This document shows, in pieces, positions 1 to 13,100 of a stretch of DNA of 64,000 bases. The notes beneath the pieces are model-generated. The model did not search any database and was not told where the DNA came from. It saw nothing but the letters and a program-made list of their open reading frames with translations. The first letter of the stretch is position 1, and every line of letters starts with the position of its first letter. Source of the DNA: Lingula anatina (lineage: Eukaryota > Brachiopoda > Lingulata > Lingulida > Lingulidae); assembly GCF_001039355.2 (NCBI RefSeq), contig NW_019775494.1:131939-195938 (forward strand). The letters are read 5' to 3'. Made by a program: the position numbers and the translations under genes.

Positions 1-96
1 GTGCGGGGTCGTAGATAGACGGACCGCCTTGCCCGAAATCGTGTCCCCGTGTTGTAGGATTAATTAAGACTACTTTTGAGCGCTCGACGCCAAGAA

Positions 97-103
97 ATGC
101 ACG
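97..103 (+). other. candidate first coding exon of PLC-delta (ATG + 4 nt)
   Basis: ATG CAC G is followed by GTAGGTG, a possible donor. It leaves one base, which is the phase needed to join the exon starting at 1565, and would give Met-His-Gly in front of Glu-Glu-Leu-Gln. There is a purine at -3. The donor is only moderate and an upstream exon outside the window is equally possible. Vertebrate PLC-delta proteins have a short variable N-terminus before the PH domain, so a tiny first exon is plausible. Confidence 0.2.
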
Positions 104-673
104 GTAGGTGAGAGACGGTCATTGAGTGTAAAGCGTTCACGTTTACGTTCCTGTCCTAGGCGTGTATTGACGGTGGTCCTGTAACACGACAGTTGTCAAG
201 TGGGTTCAGCGTGTTGGAGGTTAGAAAACCTCTTCACCGTGCTTTAACTTCTTAGTTAGCAAGCGCTTTTGGACATAGGTAAGAGTATGGCACAAGGACT
301 TTTGCCCATTGTTTATTCGTTCCCGCTGTGTCCGGATTGATCTCACGTGTGCAGGCAATAACCCGGCTTCATTGGTGGCTAAGTGTGTTTTAATTGTTTT
401 TCACTGCGAGCTGTCTTTCCGCGGGAAATCCTGAGAATGTATCGAAGCCATGCGTTCTTGACCTTAAACGAAAGACACTGGCAGGAATGTGACCACGAGA
501 CGCTCTCTATAGTTTAGATACATTAATTGTGATTTTCAAATGAACGTGAGTTAAAGCTGTGTTATTCCTTAGTCTACCAAGTTTGTTCAGTTTCGCGTTG
601 GACTGGGAATTAATATTAAGATTCGTGCGCGGACTTGTGCTCACACTATTACGTGCTCAGGGGCACGCGCGTG

Positions 674-674
<1 letters not shown>

Positions 675-716
<42 letters not shown>
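675..716. repeat. (CA)n microsatellite
   Basis: About 21 uninterrupted AC dinucleotides upstream of the PLC gene. Reading frames across it give only Thr-His or Val-Cys repeats and are not genes. Confidence 0.95.
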
Positions 717-718
<2 letters not shown>

Positions 719-1564
719 GGATACACACACAACACAAAAGAGAGAGAAAGAGATCTAATAACGTGCTTATCTATGGGGTATAACGATAGATACAATTTCC
801 AGCGTCGCGGAAGCTTGCGGTTTATCAGAATAATGACAAACGAATATTTTAACCGCAATGACATTGTCAATGTAAAAAACAGCGGACAATATTTTTCTGA
901 ACTATAATACAATGTTTTATGTTGTCATGTGGCCCATCATCACCATTGTACTCTGTTCCCGAAACAAAGCAAGGGTGATAACTAAAGGCACTTGATTGCA
1001 TACTGAAACATGTTGAAGCATGTTCTTAAATTTAACTCAAAACTTTTATTTAATTTTTCAACAATGGGAGAGAAGCTGGGATCTTTCTTCGTATAAAAGC
1101 CCGTACTGGGTCTAAATTCTTTTAGAATAATCCACATGTAGGGTTTGACAGTATTGCATCTTGTTTACTTTTCGCATTTTTGTTTCAATATGCAATCAAG
1201 TGCCTTAAATGTTTTTTTTTTTTCAAATGCCAGTACGGGTTTTTATACAAAGAACCAAAAACGATTTTGTCCCCCCCCCCCATCCCGCCCACTGGCATCT
1301 GAAAAAAATCTAAGCAAGGTAATAGTTTGCTCATTTTTTTACTCAAACTGATGAAAGTGGCAAATTGCATTCTTTATTTTTTCACAAACGATTTTTCCTT
1401 AATTAAGTTACTGTGCAATAATGTCAATAGGACACGTTTTGTTTTGGTTTGTTTTACACGTGAATCATCATCCCGAGTGTGTCATAACCTATTCAAATTG
1501 AAATTGATCTGTTATCCGTGGTGATCGTTGACATTTCGTGTAACTTTTTTTATTATTGTTTCAG

Positions 1565-1911
1565 GAGAAGAATTACAGACCCTTCTACATAAAGGATGTC
1601 ATTTTCTAAAGATGCGCTCTCGTGGACGCACGTACAAAAGATTCTACGTCGTGGACGAACAAAACAGACTTGTGTACGATGGCTCGAAGAAGCCAGGAAG
1701 GAAAAAGAACGAGGAAATCGTCGGTATGTTTGTTTAATTTTTTTTTGTCAGTGTGAATTAGATATTTAGTGGTGTTTGTTATTTATAATATACATGTAAC
1801 ATCGTGGTATTGTTTAATTGGTTAAATTTGAAAACGAGCATCAGGTTTGTTGACCGTTAGTAAAGTCCATCATTTTATTTATCGGTGTCTAACTACAGTA
1901 TATATACCCGG

Positions 1912-1954
<43 letters not shown>

Positions 1955-2832
1955 GTATTTCTTAAGTATTTACATATTCAATCTCTTCTCTGATGTCTTA
2001 CTGCATGTGAAGTTATGCAGTTAAAAATAAGCGGCGAACGTATTCCTTTGATACAATTTAGGTATACATATGTAATACATACCACGAAATATCTTAAATC
2101 ACCTACGTGTACAGTCTCGTATTTCTTCTACACGCCACTAACACCACGAGAGTATTTGTGAGTGCATATGTTTATGTTTGTGTGTTTATGTGTGTGCGTG
2201 AGTGTGTGTGTGTGTGTTGATTTACAATACGGCCTCAGCGTGTGCGTTTGAGTGACGTAGATATGTAAAATATCTCTTGCAAAATATGCATTATTCTGTG
2301 TGCCCATGTATGTATCTACATCTATTTTTAGTTGATATATCTGACATAACAGATATAAGGGAAGGGTGGGAGACAGAAACCTTCAAGCAAAAGAAGAAAA
2401 AGAATGTGCAGGTAAATAGCCCATTTTATTTCTTCATCTTTGCAGTGTTTTAAAAAGTAATTGGAACATCGGCATGTTTCCATGTTTCTTATCGGTATAT
2501 ACTGGGATGTACATGTATGTGCCATGTGGCGTTTTTTAATCTCTCAATGTGCTGTGCGGCTTATTGAACACCGGAAAAGTATTTTGTTCTTAGTATCGTA
2601 ACTAGGTGTTCAGGCAAAAGGGAAACTGTGTGCCTGATGAGTTAAATTGAATATGTAGTAAAATATCCTTTTCCTTTAAGCAAACCTGCTGCTTTTCTCT
2701 GGTCTTTGGGCCAAAAGACAAAACGTTAGACCTTGTTGCTGACACGGAAGAACTAAGAGACAAGTGGGTGAAGGGGCTGCGATTCATGCGCAAGAAAAAG
2801 AAAGGAGGTGAAATTACTAGTCACTTTGAAGA
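1565..2832 (+). CDS. PLC-delta PH-domain exons
   Basis: Three exons (1565-1723, 2332-2411, 2681-2832) encode residues 1-131. They begin Glu-Glu-Leu-Gln and carry a basic beta1-beta2 region ([15 protein letters not shown]) like the PIP2/IP3-binding loop of PLC-delta PH domains. Then come a second strand set (DISDI, then REGW) and the terminal helix with its Trp (DKWVKGL). The third exon ends with two bases of an Asp codon completed at 4186. The intron after it holds a short CA tract and the long CA repeat at 3372-3504. Confidence 0.9.
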
Positions 2833-5800
2833 GTATCCTTTTACCTGTAATCAAAAATACACACACACAAACAAACACAGACACACACACACAAAAAAAA
2901 GCACCTTCCTCTATTGGCTTTTTCATATTCTTGATTCCAATAAAACTGTCTTGATGCAATTTTAGAGTCTTTTAGCATTCGAAAGAACTGAACGGTAGGC
3001 CCTATAGCTTATACTGGTAACAGATTGTACATGCATGTATTATGAAGAAGTACAGGTAGGAAGACTTCAACGCTGACCCATTAACACGTTCCGTTGTTCA
3101 AGTTACTTTAGGATAGTAAAAGGGTCACTTAAATCTAGCACATTGTTAATTCAGATTGATCTCAATACTTTGAAACTTAAAAGCATATCCGTAACGGAAG
3201 GAAAACGCAAGAGAAAAAAACTAAGAATTAACATACCACAGTTATTTTGATGTTGCGCACTTGATGTCTGCATACACCATTGCTGGCTTCAGCAGCTCGT
3301 GGTTTTTTACAAGTAGTTAAAGGTTCAGTATGCCGGGCCATCAATATTACAGCCCATCTCTCTCCACCGTCGCACACACACACGCACACACACACACACA
3401 CACGCACCCACGCACACACACACACACACACACAGAAGAGAGAGAGAGGCATCCAAGCACACGCGCGCACACACACACACACACGCACGCACACACACAC
3501 ACACGATGTTCAACATCGTATACGTCAGAAAGGACCCTATCTTAGTAAACTATATGGTTACACTTTCAGTGTCTGTTTTCACCTGACTTTTCACGAAACG
3601 AATCCGCTCCTCGCGAGGGAAAACTTTTTTTCTTTTCTATAAGTTTCAACTTAATTTCTGCAGCTCATGCAGTGGATTATGTCAACGATAATGTAGACAC
3701 AATGCATTGAAATACAACCCTTTTTATTGCAGTGCTCCTGATTTTCAAGAGGTGAGGATTAACGTGAAATTTCAGTGAATTCCAGTCTAGATATATCTCA
3801 ACCGAAAATAGGCGTGAATGTAACGTTATTTAGACTTTGTTGTGACGGTTATATGTTTTTTACACTTGTTGTGATGGTAACGTTATATACACTGACTTGT
3901 GCTGAAAACTTTGTTTAATCTCTGTTGTGATTCAAATCATTTTTAATTTGTTGTGATGGTGCTGTTATAAAAACTATCGCGATAGTATCGTGAATTCTAC
4001 TCTTGTAGAGGTATTGCTTTAGCTATTTACAATCCATTGTCATATTAACGTCTATTGTGATGCGAATATTATTTACACATAGTTGCGGTGGGAACGTTTC
4101 TCACACTCTGTTGTCCTAGTAACGTTATTTGCACTCTGTTTGATGTCATTTGATCACACTGTTTGTCCCCTTGACAAACTCCCAGTTGGATAGAATGTAA
4201 ATTTCGCTCTGCGGACACGGACAACAAGGGATACCTGACCTTTGACGAAGTCTTGGATAAACTGGCACGTATGCACATTCCAATTGACCGAGAACGTGCT
4301 AAGAAGTTCATTAAGGTAAAGAGCACAAGCATACGCACGTGCACACACACACGCAATTGCACACGCGCACGTGCTCGTGCACACATACATAGACGTTTAA
4401 ATGCATGCGCATTATTCAGTTACTGCTAACGGCGTATGACGTTTGCTGGAACGGACCAGTTGACCCTCAGTTTGTGTTTGCTGATACTAAATTCGAACAG
4501 AAGAAAAGTCGTAATTGCCATATCTGAAAAGACTTCTACAACCATGTCTATCGACTAACCTATTATGCGGCCTCACGCCGATTTAGAATTGAGCCCCGTT
4601 GGTAATTATGTATTGTTCTTAAAAGCATTGTGTATATCTGAGTCATGGGTCAGGTCATACATAAACAAATATACATGTATACACACATATTTTAAATGGA
4701 CTATAGGACAAATTTAGTTAAATGCTGTAAATGCAAGAAAAGCCTCAGTTTACGTCAAGAGCAACGTAAACTACGGCGAAAGATTTGTGGAAACGGCTTG
4801 TAATTTTGAACAGATTGCTTACTCATGACGACATTTAGGTGTTGGATTACTAAATTTAAGTTATATATATTATTTTTAATTGCTCTAGAAAGTATACACT
4901 AGTAGCACAGCGGCTAAAATATTGCCGCACGTGCCTTTGTGATTTAAACTAATGGAGCCTTTTATAACACAGAAACACTGTAAATGTATATATTTTGGGT
5001 TCGGTCAAAATGTTCAGAGCTCACGTCCCATGCTTTTAACAAAATTGGCTGTGGAAACTGGCATCGTTAAGTAAAAAATGCGTACTTTACGTTTAAATGG
5101 CCGACGGCAAGACCAATATAACAATTTTCTTTTCATTTTATGAGATAAAAAAGTAATTATCGACACTAGCAAAAAAGCTAAGATAAGCAGCCTGTTGTTA
5201 AAAGAAAGAATGTTCAAATGATGAATATTAGCCATGTCTTTAAGTGTTGCTGGTTGAAAGGCATGGGCACTGAAGTCGTGTTCACAATGTAGATACAAGT
5301 AGATTTTGGACACAATTAAAATGAATCGTTTAGTTCGTCTAAGATCTCACTTGGGCGAATAAAACGAATGTAGAGCGATTTATCTCTACGTGACCCTGCT
5401 CTACGTTTTTTCAGATAGAGTAAACAGACAATAGGAAGCAGGTGTGATCTCTTAGTTACATCAGCATGAATATAATTACGTATCAGCCATTCGTTTGAAC
5501 TCAGAGCACCTGGGTTATGTTGAAAGTTCAAAGGAAAGTTTTTACGACAGCTGTCTATGTATGTGTGTAAAAATAAAACTGGCCCATTGCATTAACAACA
5601 ACAGCGAACAAATGAATCATGACGAAGCTTAATCAGCAATTTTCTTCCTGGACATGTCACACCCATGATATGACTGGTAAAAAGGCACATGCAAAAAACA
5701 CGTTTATTGTTTTCTGAATACAATGTATGTCAATGGGTTACGTTTTTCATTGTGTAGCCCATGAGGATAAACTTGATTTCGTACACGGAAATGATTTCGC

Positions 5801-7780
5801 CTACAATTTTAATTTAAAAATCTATATTCACTCAGAGCTTTTATTTTATTTTATTTTATTTATTTATTTATTTTTTGTTTTTATTCAACGTGATCCCCAT
5901 GGTTAATATTATGACCATTTGTAACATGTACCACTTTTTATCACTCTCTTTCAGCGCATTCGAGGAGACAAGGATAATAAAAGTGAAAAAGACAGCAAAA
6001 CGTCCAAAGACCCTGAGGCAATCAGTATTACACACTTTATCCCATTGTACTTCTTGGCCATAAAAAGGGTCGATCTGGACTGCATATTTGAGAAGTAAGC
6101 AGCCAATTTGCAAGCATCTATTGTTTCAAAAAGACATTACTGATATTGATTTGTTCTGAATTGTTTAAAATTATTTTGTTTTTAAATAATGAAGTTGTAT
6201 ATAAGGAAAACATGTTCTCTATTTAGACTTTGGCTCGAGTGTTTCCTTGAAAACAAAACTGTAATAGCCAGACCTTTTCCTTAAAAATGCATTTCATGGT
6301 TAAAATAGGCTAACTTCGTTCACAAGATTATACAGAGCCGTCTCTAGATAAGGCAAGGTCATTTTCAGGCTGAACATTAAGTAAAACTATAACAGTAAAC
6401 TGCCAATATAGTCTTTATTTGGTTTTCACACGTGTTCCACATTTGTATGAATTTGTTTTACGTCAGTTGTGGTGTTGTGACGTCTAAGATTACTTTCATG
6501 TGACGTATGCATTACACGTGTATGACGTCAGTCTTATTGTTGTTCCAGGTACGCAGAAGGCACAGACGTCATGGACCTTTACGACCTCGCCGATTTCTGG
6601 CGCAGACAACAACATGTAAGCCTATAGCAATTTCTAAGAAATTTCATAAATTTATATGTAGCACGTGGCCAGTGGTTATGTTTTGGAGTGCCATTTGTAT
6701 TATTCATCAAAATTTCCATTGAAGACCCAGTTTGCCCCAAGTTAGACAGGAGTTGTCTAGATAATGTTGACGTAGGTCTACCTAAGCAGTTCGAGCAGAA
6801 GCATATTAAAAAAAAAGGAAAAAACAGCGTTACGACACTTATAGGCCTACAAACACTGAGGAATGAAAATCTAAACCAAGGTAAAGTCAAATAAATCAAC
6901 AGAAATTTAAAATTGAAAGGCTCCGTGATTGACCATGTGTTCATTGCATTATACGCTATTCATATCCACAGAGGATAAAAGCGCTCTGTTTTGTTCCAAT
7001 TTAATGTTATATGCAGATGATTCTCAGAAATCTGCTTTGTAAGAAATTTACCGTATGTTGAAAAAGCCTCGTGTGCATTAACACCGTTCCTGCCTCAACT
7101 CTAATTAGGCTAGACTTATGATGATAAAACTAAATAGGTCCATTTCCCCTCTAGGTTTTTTCAAAGACGGTAGCACAATGGACAGTATCATATTGGAGAT
7201 TCTGTTATCAAACTAAGCACGGAATTTATATTACAGGCTTACATTTTGGGCGTACCGGTAATTTGAAGAAAAGAAGTGAGATGACATCAAACATAAACTA
7301 AAGTGTGCAAATCAGCATACTCAGACATATTTAAATCCCTTCATTAATTTGAAAGTTGCCAAGTAGAGCAACTCTCTTATGCGTTTGAAACTTCTAGTTT
7401 CGATTACTGTAATAAACTCTTGTTTGGAATATCCAACTATCAAAAGGGGGAAAAACTTCAGTCTATTCAAAATTCGCAGCTGCGCGACTCCTGCGTAGAA
7501 TTCATATGTCGGATAAAATGACAACAGTGCTGCGTGACCATCATTTGAAACCAGTATCTCAAAGGATCTCAGAGTCTATTAATGTTACACATGGCCTTTA
7601 AATATCCTTTCCATACAATCCAAACAACCTGATAGAACTAGCTAATTTGAACAGAACACTAATATCAAGTAGGCGCATTCTAATAAAGTGGCAATTAAGA
7701 AACAAAGAAGTCTCTAAAAACAGGGGCTTAGAGTTTGTAAAACCTATTTTGCACTTGGGTTTTTAACCAATCAAATGTCA

Positions 7781-7825
<45 letters not shown>

Positions 7826-10112
7826 ATAAAGCTAACATGTAAAAAAGTACCCAAAAAGTGAGTCACTATAGCGTGACTCAAATGCTGTGGAATGACCGAT
7901 ATCAAACTCGGGCAATTGAATTTGTGTCTGTCTATATAAGTACTTGTCGTGTTTTGTTGATAAAATTAATCTCACTGAATCAATTTCCGTTTCATTTCCG
8001 TGGATAGAGTTACAAAAAACTGAGACATTTTACGCGACGCCAAATTCATTGATAACATTATTAATTTTCTCACAATACTTGCGTTAGAAATAGACAGCCA
8101 ACGTTTAAACCCGCAGGCAATGGTATTGCTTTTATGTGATAATGTGAATTAAGTCGCCTGGAAGCAATCAAATCTTTATCTCAGTCAAATCGCTTTCCGC
8201 TTTCCCCTTGTTTTGCTGGTCCGTTAGGCATGTGTTAAATATAATGGCTTGTGAGTATTCTAGATTTAACCTCGCCCAGTTTTAAAACCCCGGGCTTGGT
8301 GTATTCTGACGGCTCGTAAATCTTAGTCTCAACAGGGTAGATTTAATAGAATTTAAGTGAGAATTCATTAATTAGTCCTTAGAAGACAAATATCAGCACG
8401 CGAACTTATAATTAAGTAAGCTTGGTCTGTGATTGTGTTACACTAAGTGCCTGCTTTTTCGTCTAGTGGCACGAGAAGTATTCTTGTAACAACATGATAG
8501 TTAATAAATGCGTATTTTTTTTCACCTAGAACGCAGACGCTACTCGTGAAGATATTCAACGACTTCTTCAAGCCCACGAACCAATTAAATCTGCCTTTCA
8601 GCTTGGTCTTATGACGAAACAAGGTAGGCCTTCAATTGCTTATTAGATCTTATATTCAGGAGGGTACTTTAAATGTTTATTAACTTCAAAGCATTCCCTT
8701 GGTTTAGAAAGTGTGTATAATATGTGTCATAGGCAATTTTACCGTTTCCATGTAAAGGCCACAATTTTCTTGATTTTTAGTAAAAAATAGTATCGCCTGT
8801 AACATGTTACGTTCGCCAGTAACCCCTCTTAAACATTAAAGTTCCAATATTGTGTTGTGTTGGAAAGAATGTTTTTACTTAAAAGTTTTATCTTTTTGTG
8901 TGATTTCCGTGGCAGGATTTTTATCTCTCCTCCTGGATCAACACATATTTAACCCTGATCACAGGCGTGTATACCAAGACATGGAACAGCCCCTCGCACA
9001 TTACTACATTGCTACGTCACACAACACGTGAGTAAAAGGACCAATATTATTTTGCCACGTAATATAACACCTGAGTAAAAATACCAATAATGCACAAAAG
9101 AAAAATATGGTGAACAAGATGAAAATGCGTTGCCATAAGGTATTTCGGTCCTACAGATTAACAGATACCCCTTATGTTCTATTAATGCGAAAGGTATAAT
9201 TGTTTTCTCTCTAGTTACCTGACAGAGGACCAGATTCGCGGTCCCAGTAGTGTGGACGCTTACGCCAGGGTGCTACTTAAAGGATGTCGATGTGTAGAGT
9301 GTAAGTATGGCGTAGATCTATAGATGTAATCCAACGGTGGTTTCATATAAGGGCTCATTCCCAATGAAACTATCGTTCTACGTAGATCGATCCAGCTCCG
9401 TGGGTACTCTCGCTGAGTGCAACCGGATTAACAGATTTACACGCCTCTTCTTGTTTCTAACGCACACGTATAAGCACGTCATTAGCTTTCTGTATTCTGC
9501 TTAAGATGTCACTTATGATGTCACAACTTGAACCTTTCGTCAACCTACAAGTCACAGTAGAGTTCATCTTGATTCCATGCAACGTCCATCTATTGTGCAT
9601 TCGATGTAAATAGATAATAAAATTATGAACCTTTCAATGAATTGCGGGCACGATTCGCAAGGAGGTGGAACTCCCCCTGTCTTTTGAGTTCAACTCCCTT
9701 TTTATTTCTTTAATTTTTGTTTTATTTGATTATATTTTTATTTTTCTTCGTTTTAGTGGACTGCTGGGACGGTCCAAATAACGAACCCATCATTTACCAT
9801 GGACGCACGTTGACATCGAAAATCTTATTCAGAGATGTCGTGAAAACAATCAATGATAATGCATTCCAAAAATCAAGGTAAGTTTAGTACTATCAACGGA
9901 TTGATTTTATTACTTACATTCCTTTATGAAAAGTGATAAGTGCTCTGTTGCTGAAAACACAGTAGGCGTTGAATTAAAGTAAGGTGAAATTTTGCATAAA
10001 TGTTTTTTTTCTGACTGCCTACACTTTTGTGGCGCATGTTGATCATCGTGAAATTAATAAATAAAAGTAGATGTACGTTCGCCACAACTTTAATTTATTT
10101 ATTTAATTTCAT

Positions 10113-10199
<87 letters not shown>

Positions 10200-13100
10200 T
10201 TATTTATTTTTTGCAGTTACCCTGTGATTCTGTCTATCGAGAACCATTGTTCTCTGGTTCAACAGAAGATCATGGCTAAATACTTCAAAGACATATTTGG
10301 TGCCAAAATATGCACCGACGCCGTCTCTCTGGCACTGGAGAAGCTTCCGTCACCCGAGAGTCTGAAAGGAAAAATACTAATCAAGGTAAGGCGTGGGATC
10401 GTCATAATCATCTTCGACCCCTCGTTCATTTTTATTATCAGTTCAATGTGTGAAATATTTTCAGTCGATCTTTATTTTTTAAGAAAGGGGGATCGGTTGC
10501 CTGCAAAGTAAGTTTGGCTGTTTTGAAGATCAAAATGTTGCAATCATTGAAAACGAAGAAAGGATTTGGGTCAAGTATTTATTTAAATAATTATTATTTA
10601 ATTCATTTATTTATTTATTGTCAGAACAAGAAACTTCCCAATGACGTGGAGGGTGACGCTGACGTCGTAGTGGACGAAGAGGAACTGGACGAGGACCTCA
10701 GCGTCGAAGACTTGGAGAACGGCAACTCCAAGACTCTAGAGAACGGAGACTCGGACGCACCACCCCCGTCCCCAACGCCCACGACCCCTCCTCATCTCAC
10801 CCGCGATCTCTCCCTCGACAGCAGTATTGAGCGCTTGGAGGCAATGGACAGTATTAATTTAAACACAACCGGAAGCACAAAAAGCATCGAGTACATTCAG
10901 CAGCAGGAGGCCACGAGCCAGAAGAGAAAAGAGAGTAGCGGAAAGGTGTCGTCCCTGAGGAACACGCTGCTGAGAAGAACGGGGACGAGCGGGACCAAGG
11001 GCTCCAAAGATTCCAGTTCTAAAAGACAGAAGGTCAAGATAAAACTGGCCAAGGAACTGTCGGACCTCGTGTCTTACTGCCAGGCTGGTGGGTTCCGGAG
11101 CTTTCAACATTCCATGATGCATCGTGAGTACACAATGGTCATATAATGGTAGCAATTATAACAACAATAAAAATGACAGTAACACTACAGCAATTATGAT
11201 GATGATAGCAACATTGTTCTTATTAATAACTATAATGGTGAAATTGAAGAATCTAAATCCACATTTCAAATTACACGCAGTTACTGCACTTTTTTATGGT
11301 TACACCATTGTCCTAATGATAAAAGCTTGGATTCATGGGTTGAGTGTGACTGTGAAAACATATCTTAAACATATATCCAAGGCAAAGTCATATTCAATCA
11401 CCTTTTCAAAAATATATCTTAGCATATAGCCATAGCTGCTTTCATATATGCAAATCAGAAGGCATATCGTTATATGTTTTATGTTTGAAAAAGGAATTCC
11501 CGTTTGAAATTTCAAGTTATCTACTTCTTTCAGAAAAATGTTTCGAAATGTCCTCATTCGTCGAAAACAAGACGCTGGCTCTGATCCGTGACGAACCTAT
11601 AGATTTTGTGGACCACACGAAGCGACAGCTTATTCGTACATACCCCAACGGACGCCGAGTGGACTCCAGTAATTACTGTCCTCTTCCTATGTGGAATGTG
11701 GGATGCCAGCTTGGTATGTACTTAATTTGCAAGTATATAGTAGGCCTACCACGGGATGCACAGTGGCCCATATGCCTCCCCAAAATCAGTACAACAACTT
11801 TATCCAAAAAAAAAAAAAAGACCCCCATCTTGTGTATGTACGTATGCCTGGGCAGACCTGTAGGCAGCATCTTCGGTTATCGAATAAGTCAATTGTGCTA
11901 GAGGTGATTAGAGTAAGACACAATTGATCTCAACCAACACATTCTTCGCCATGTGTTTGATAATACTGTGATAGATAACAATTGTTGGAAAATTTGTTTG
12001 TTTTTTTTTTTCTTTTCGTGCTTTTATCTCAAGTTTTGACTTTTTTAAAAGTTCACCGTCTTAAATTTTCTATCAAGCAATCTTCAATATGTATTGTTCA
12101 CAAGACTTTTTCTTCACTTCTTTAGTGGCACTCAACTACCAGACAGGTAGCAAACCTATGGACCTGAATGAGGCCATGTTCACGGACAATGGAAAGTGTG
12201 GATATGTGCTGAAACCCGATTTTCTTCGAAAACGTGAGTTTAAGACGCCAGTTTGATATTTATCCAGAGGCGCCAAATCTATCAATCAACGTGTATTCTA
12301 CGTATTTCCTAGGACAGAACTCATTTGTAATCATACTGTTAATACGTACACAATTTAAGCCACTGCCATATTGGAAAATCTGCATGTCTATATTGCAATG
12401 CCAGTTTTGCTCAATACATTTTATTGAAAATGCACCATGAACATGTACGAGCAAAATATTTTTTAAAAAAGGAAAACGCATTAAGTAAATTTCGTATCCT
12501 TTATTCTTTCTAGCTGAAAGCACGTTCAGTTGCTTTGGTCCCTTCAGCAATGCGTGGCAAAAATCGCTCAAAATTAAGGTAAGTTGCAATTATGGAATTA
12601 TGTAAATCATGTTAAGTTTATTTTAAATGTGTTATTGCAAGATTTTTATTTCCATAGATCTATATGATCCCTTCATATAGGTTTTGTATCGTACTTTATT
12701 CGATGGGGGTTAAGGGGGTTAATTTTTTTTTTTTTTTTTTTTTTTTTGGAATAAAACATTGTTCCCATGCAAATTAATATTTGTGTTTAAGTTTGACAAA
12801 TTTTAAGGAGCAGAGCGTCACTTTTTGTTACATGCTGTAGGACTAATTAGCTTCTGCTAACTCTAGTTGTCATGAAAATTGTAGTTGATATACCACAAAT
12901 TTTAATTTCTATTTGCGATGACATACTCTTTACTTTAGATAATCAGCTGCAGCCAACTTCCTGTCACCAAAACGCAGAACCCTTACATCAAAGTTATTAT
13001 AGATGGCGTGGACAGCGACCACCAGAAATACAAGACCAAGACAATCAAAGACGATGGTACGGTTTTTTTTTTCTTTTTTCGTGAGCGTTTTGGCACGTCC

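Larger units (their letters stand above)
1..1564 (+). other. 5' flank / possible first intron of PLC-delta gene
   Basis: No family-recognisable coding sequence lies upstream of the first PLC exon. The stretch holds a CA microsatellite (675-716) and a C11 run (1271-1281). The first coding exon of the PLC gene must supply one base of phase, and it lies either here or beyond the left edge. The interval ends with a pyrimidine-rich acceptor tract closing in CAG at 1562-1564. I see no clear TATA box. Confidence 0.5.

Noticed and set aside
3228-3642. Long frames on both strands with Thr-His or Val-Cys repeats
   Set aside because: They are translations of CA microsatellites, open in several frames at once.
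6600-6944. Reading-through of the PLC exon 6549-6615 into a longer open frame on either strand
   Set aside because: A good donor (GTAAGC) follows at 6616 and the PLC phase resumes exactly at 8530.
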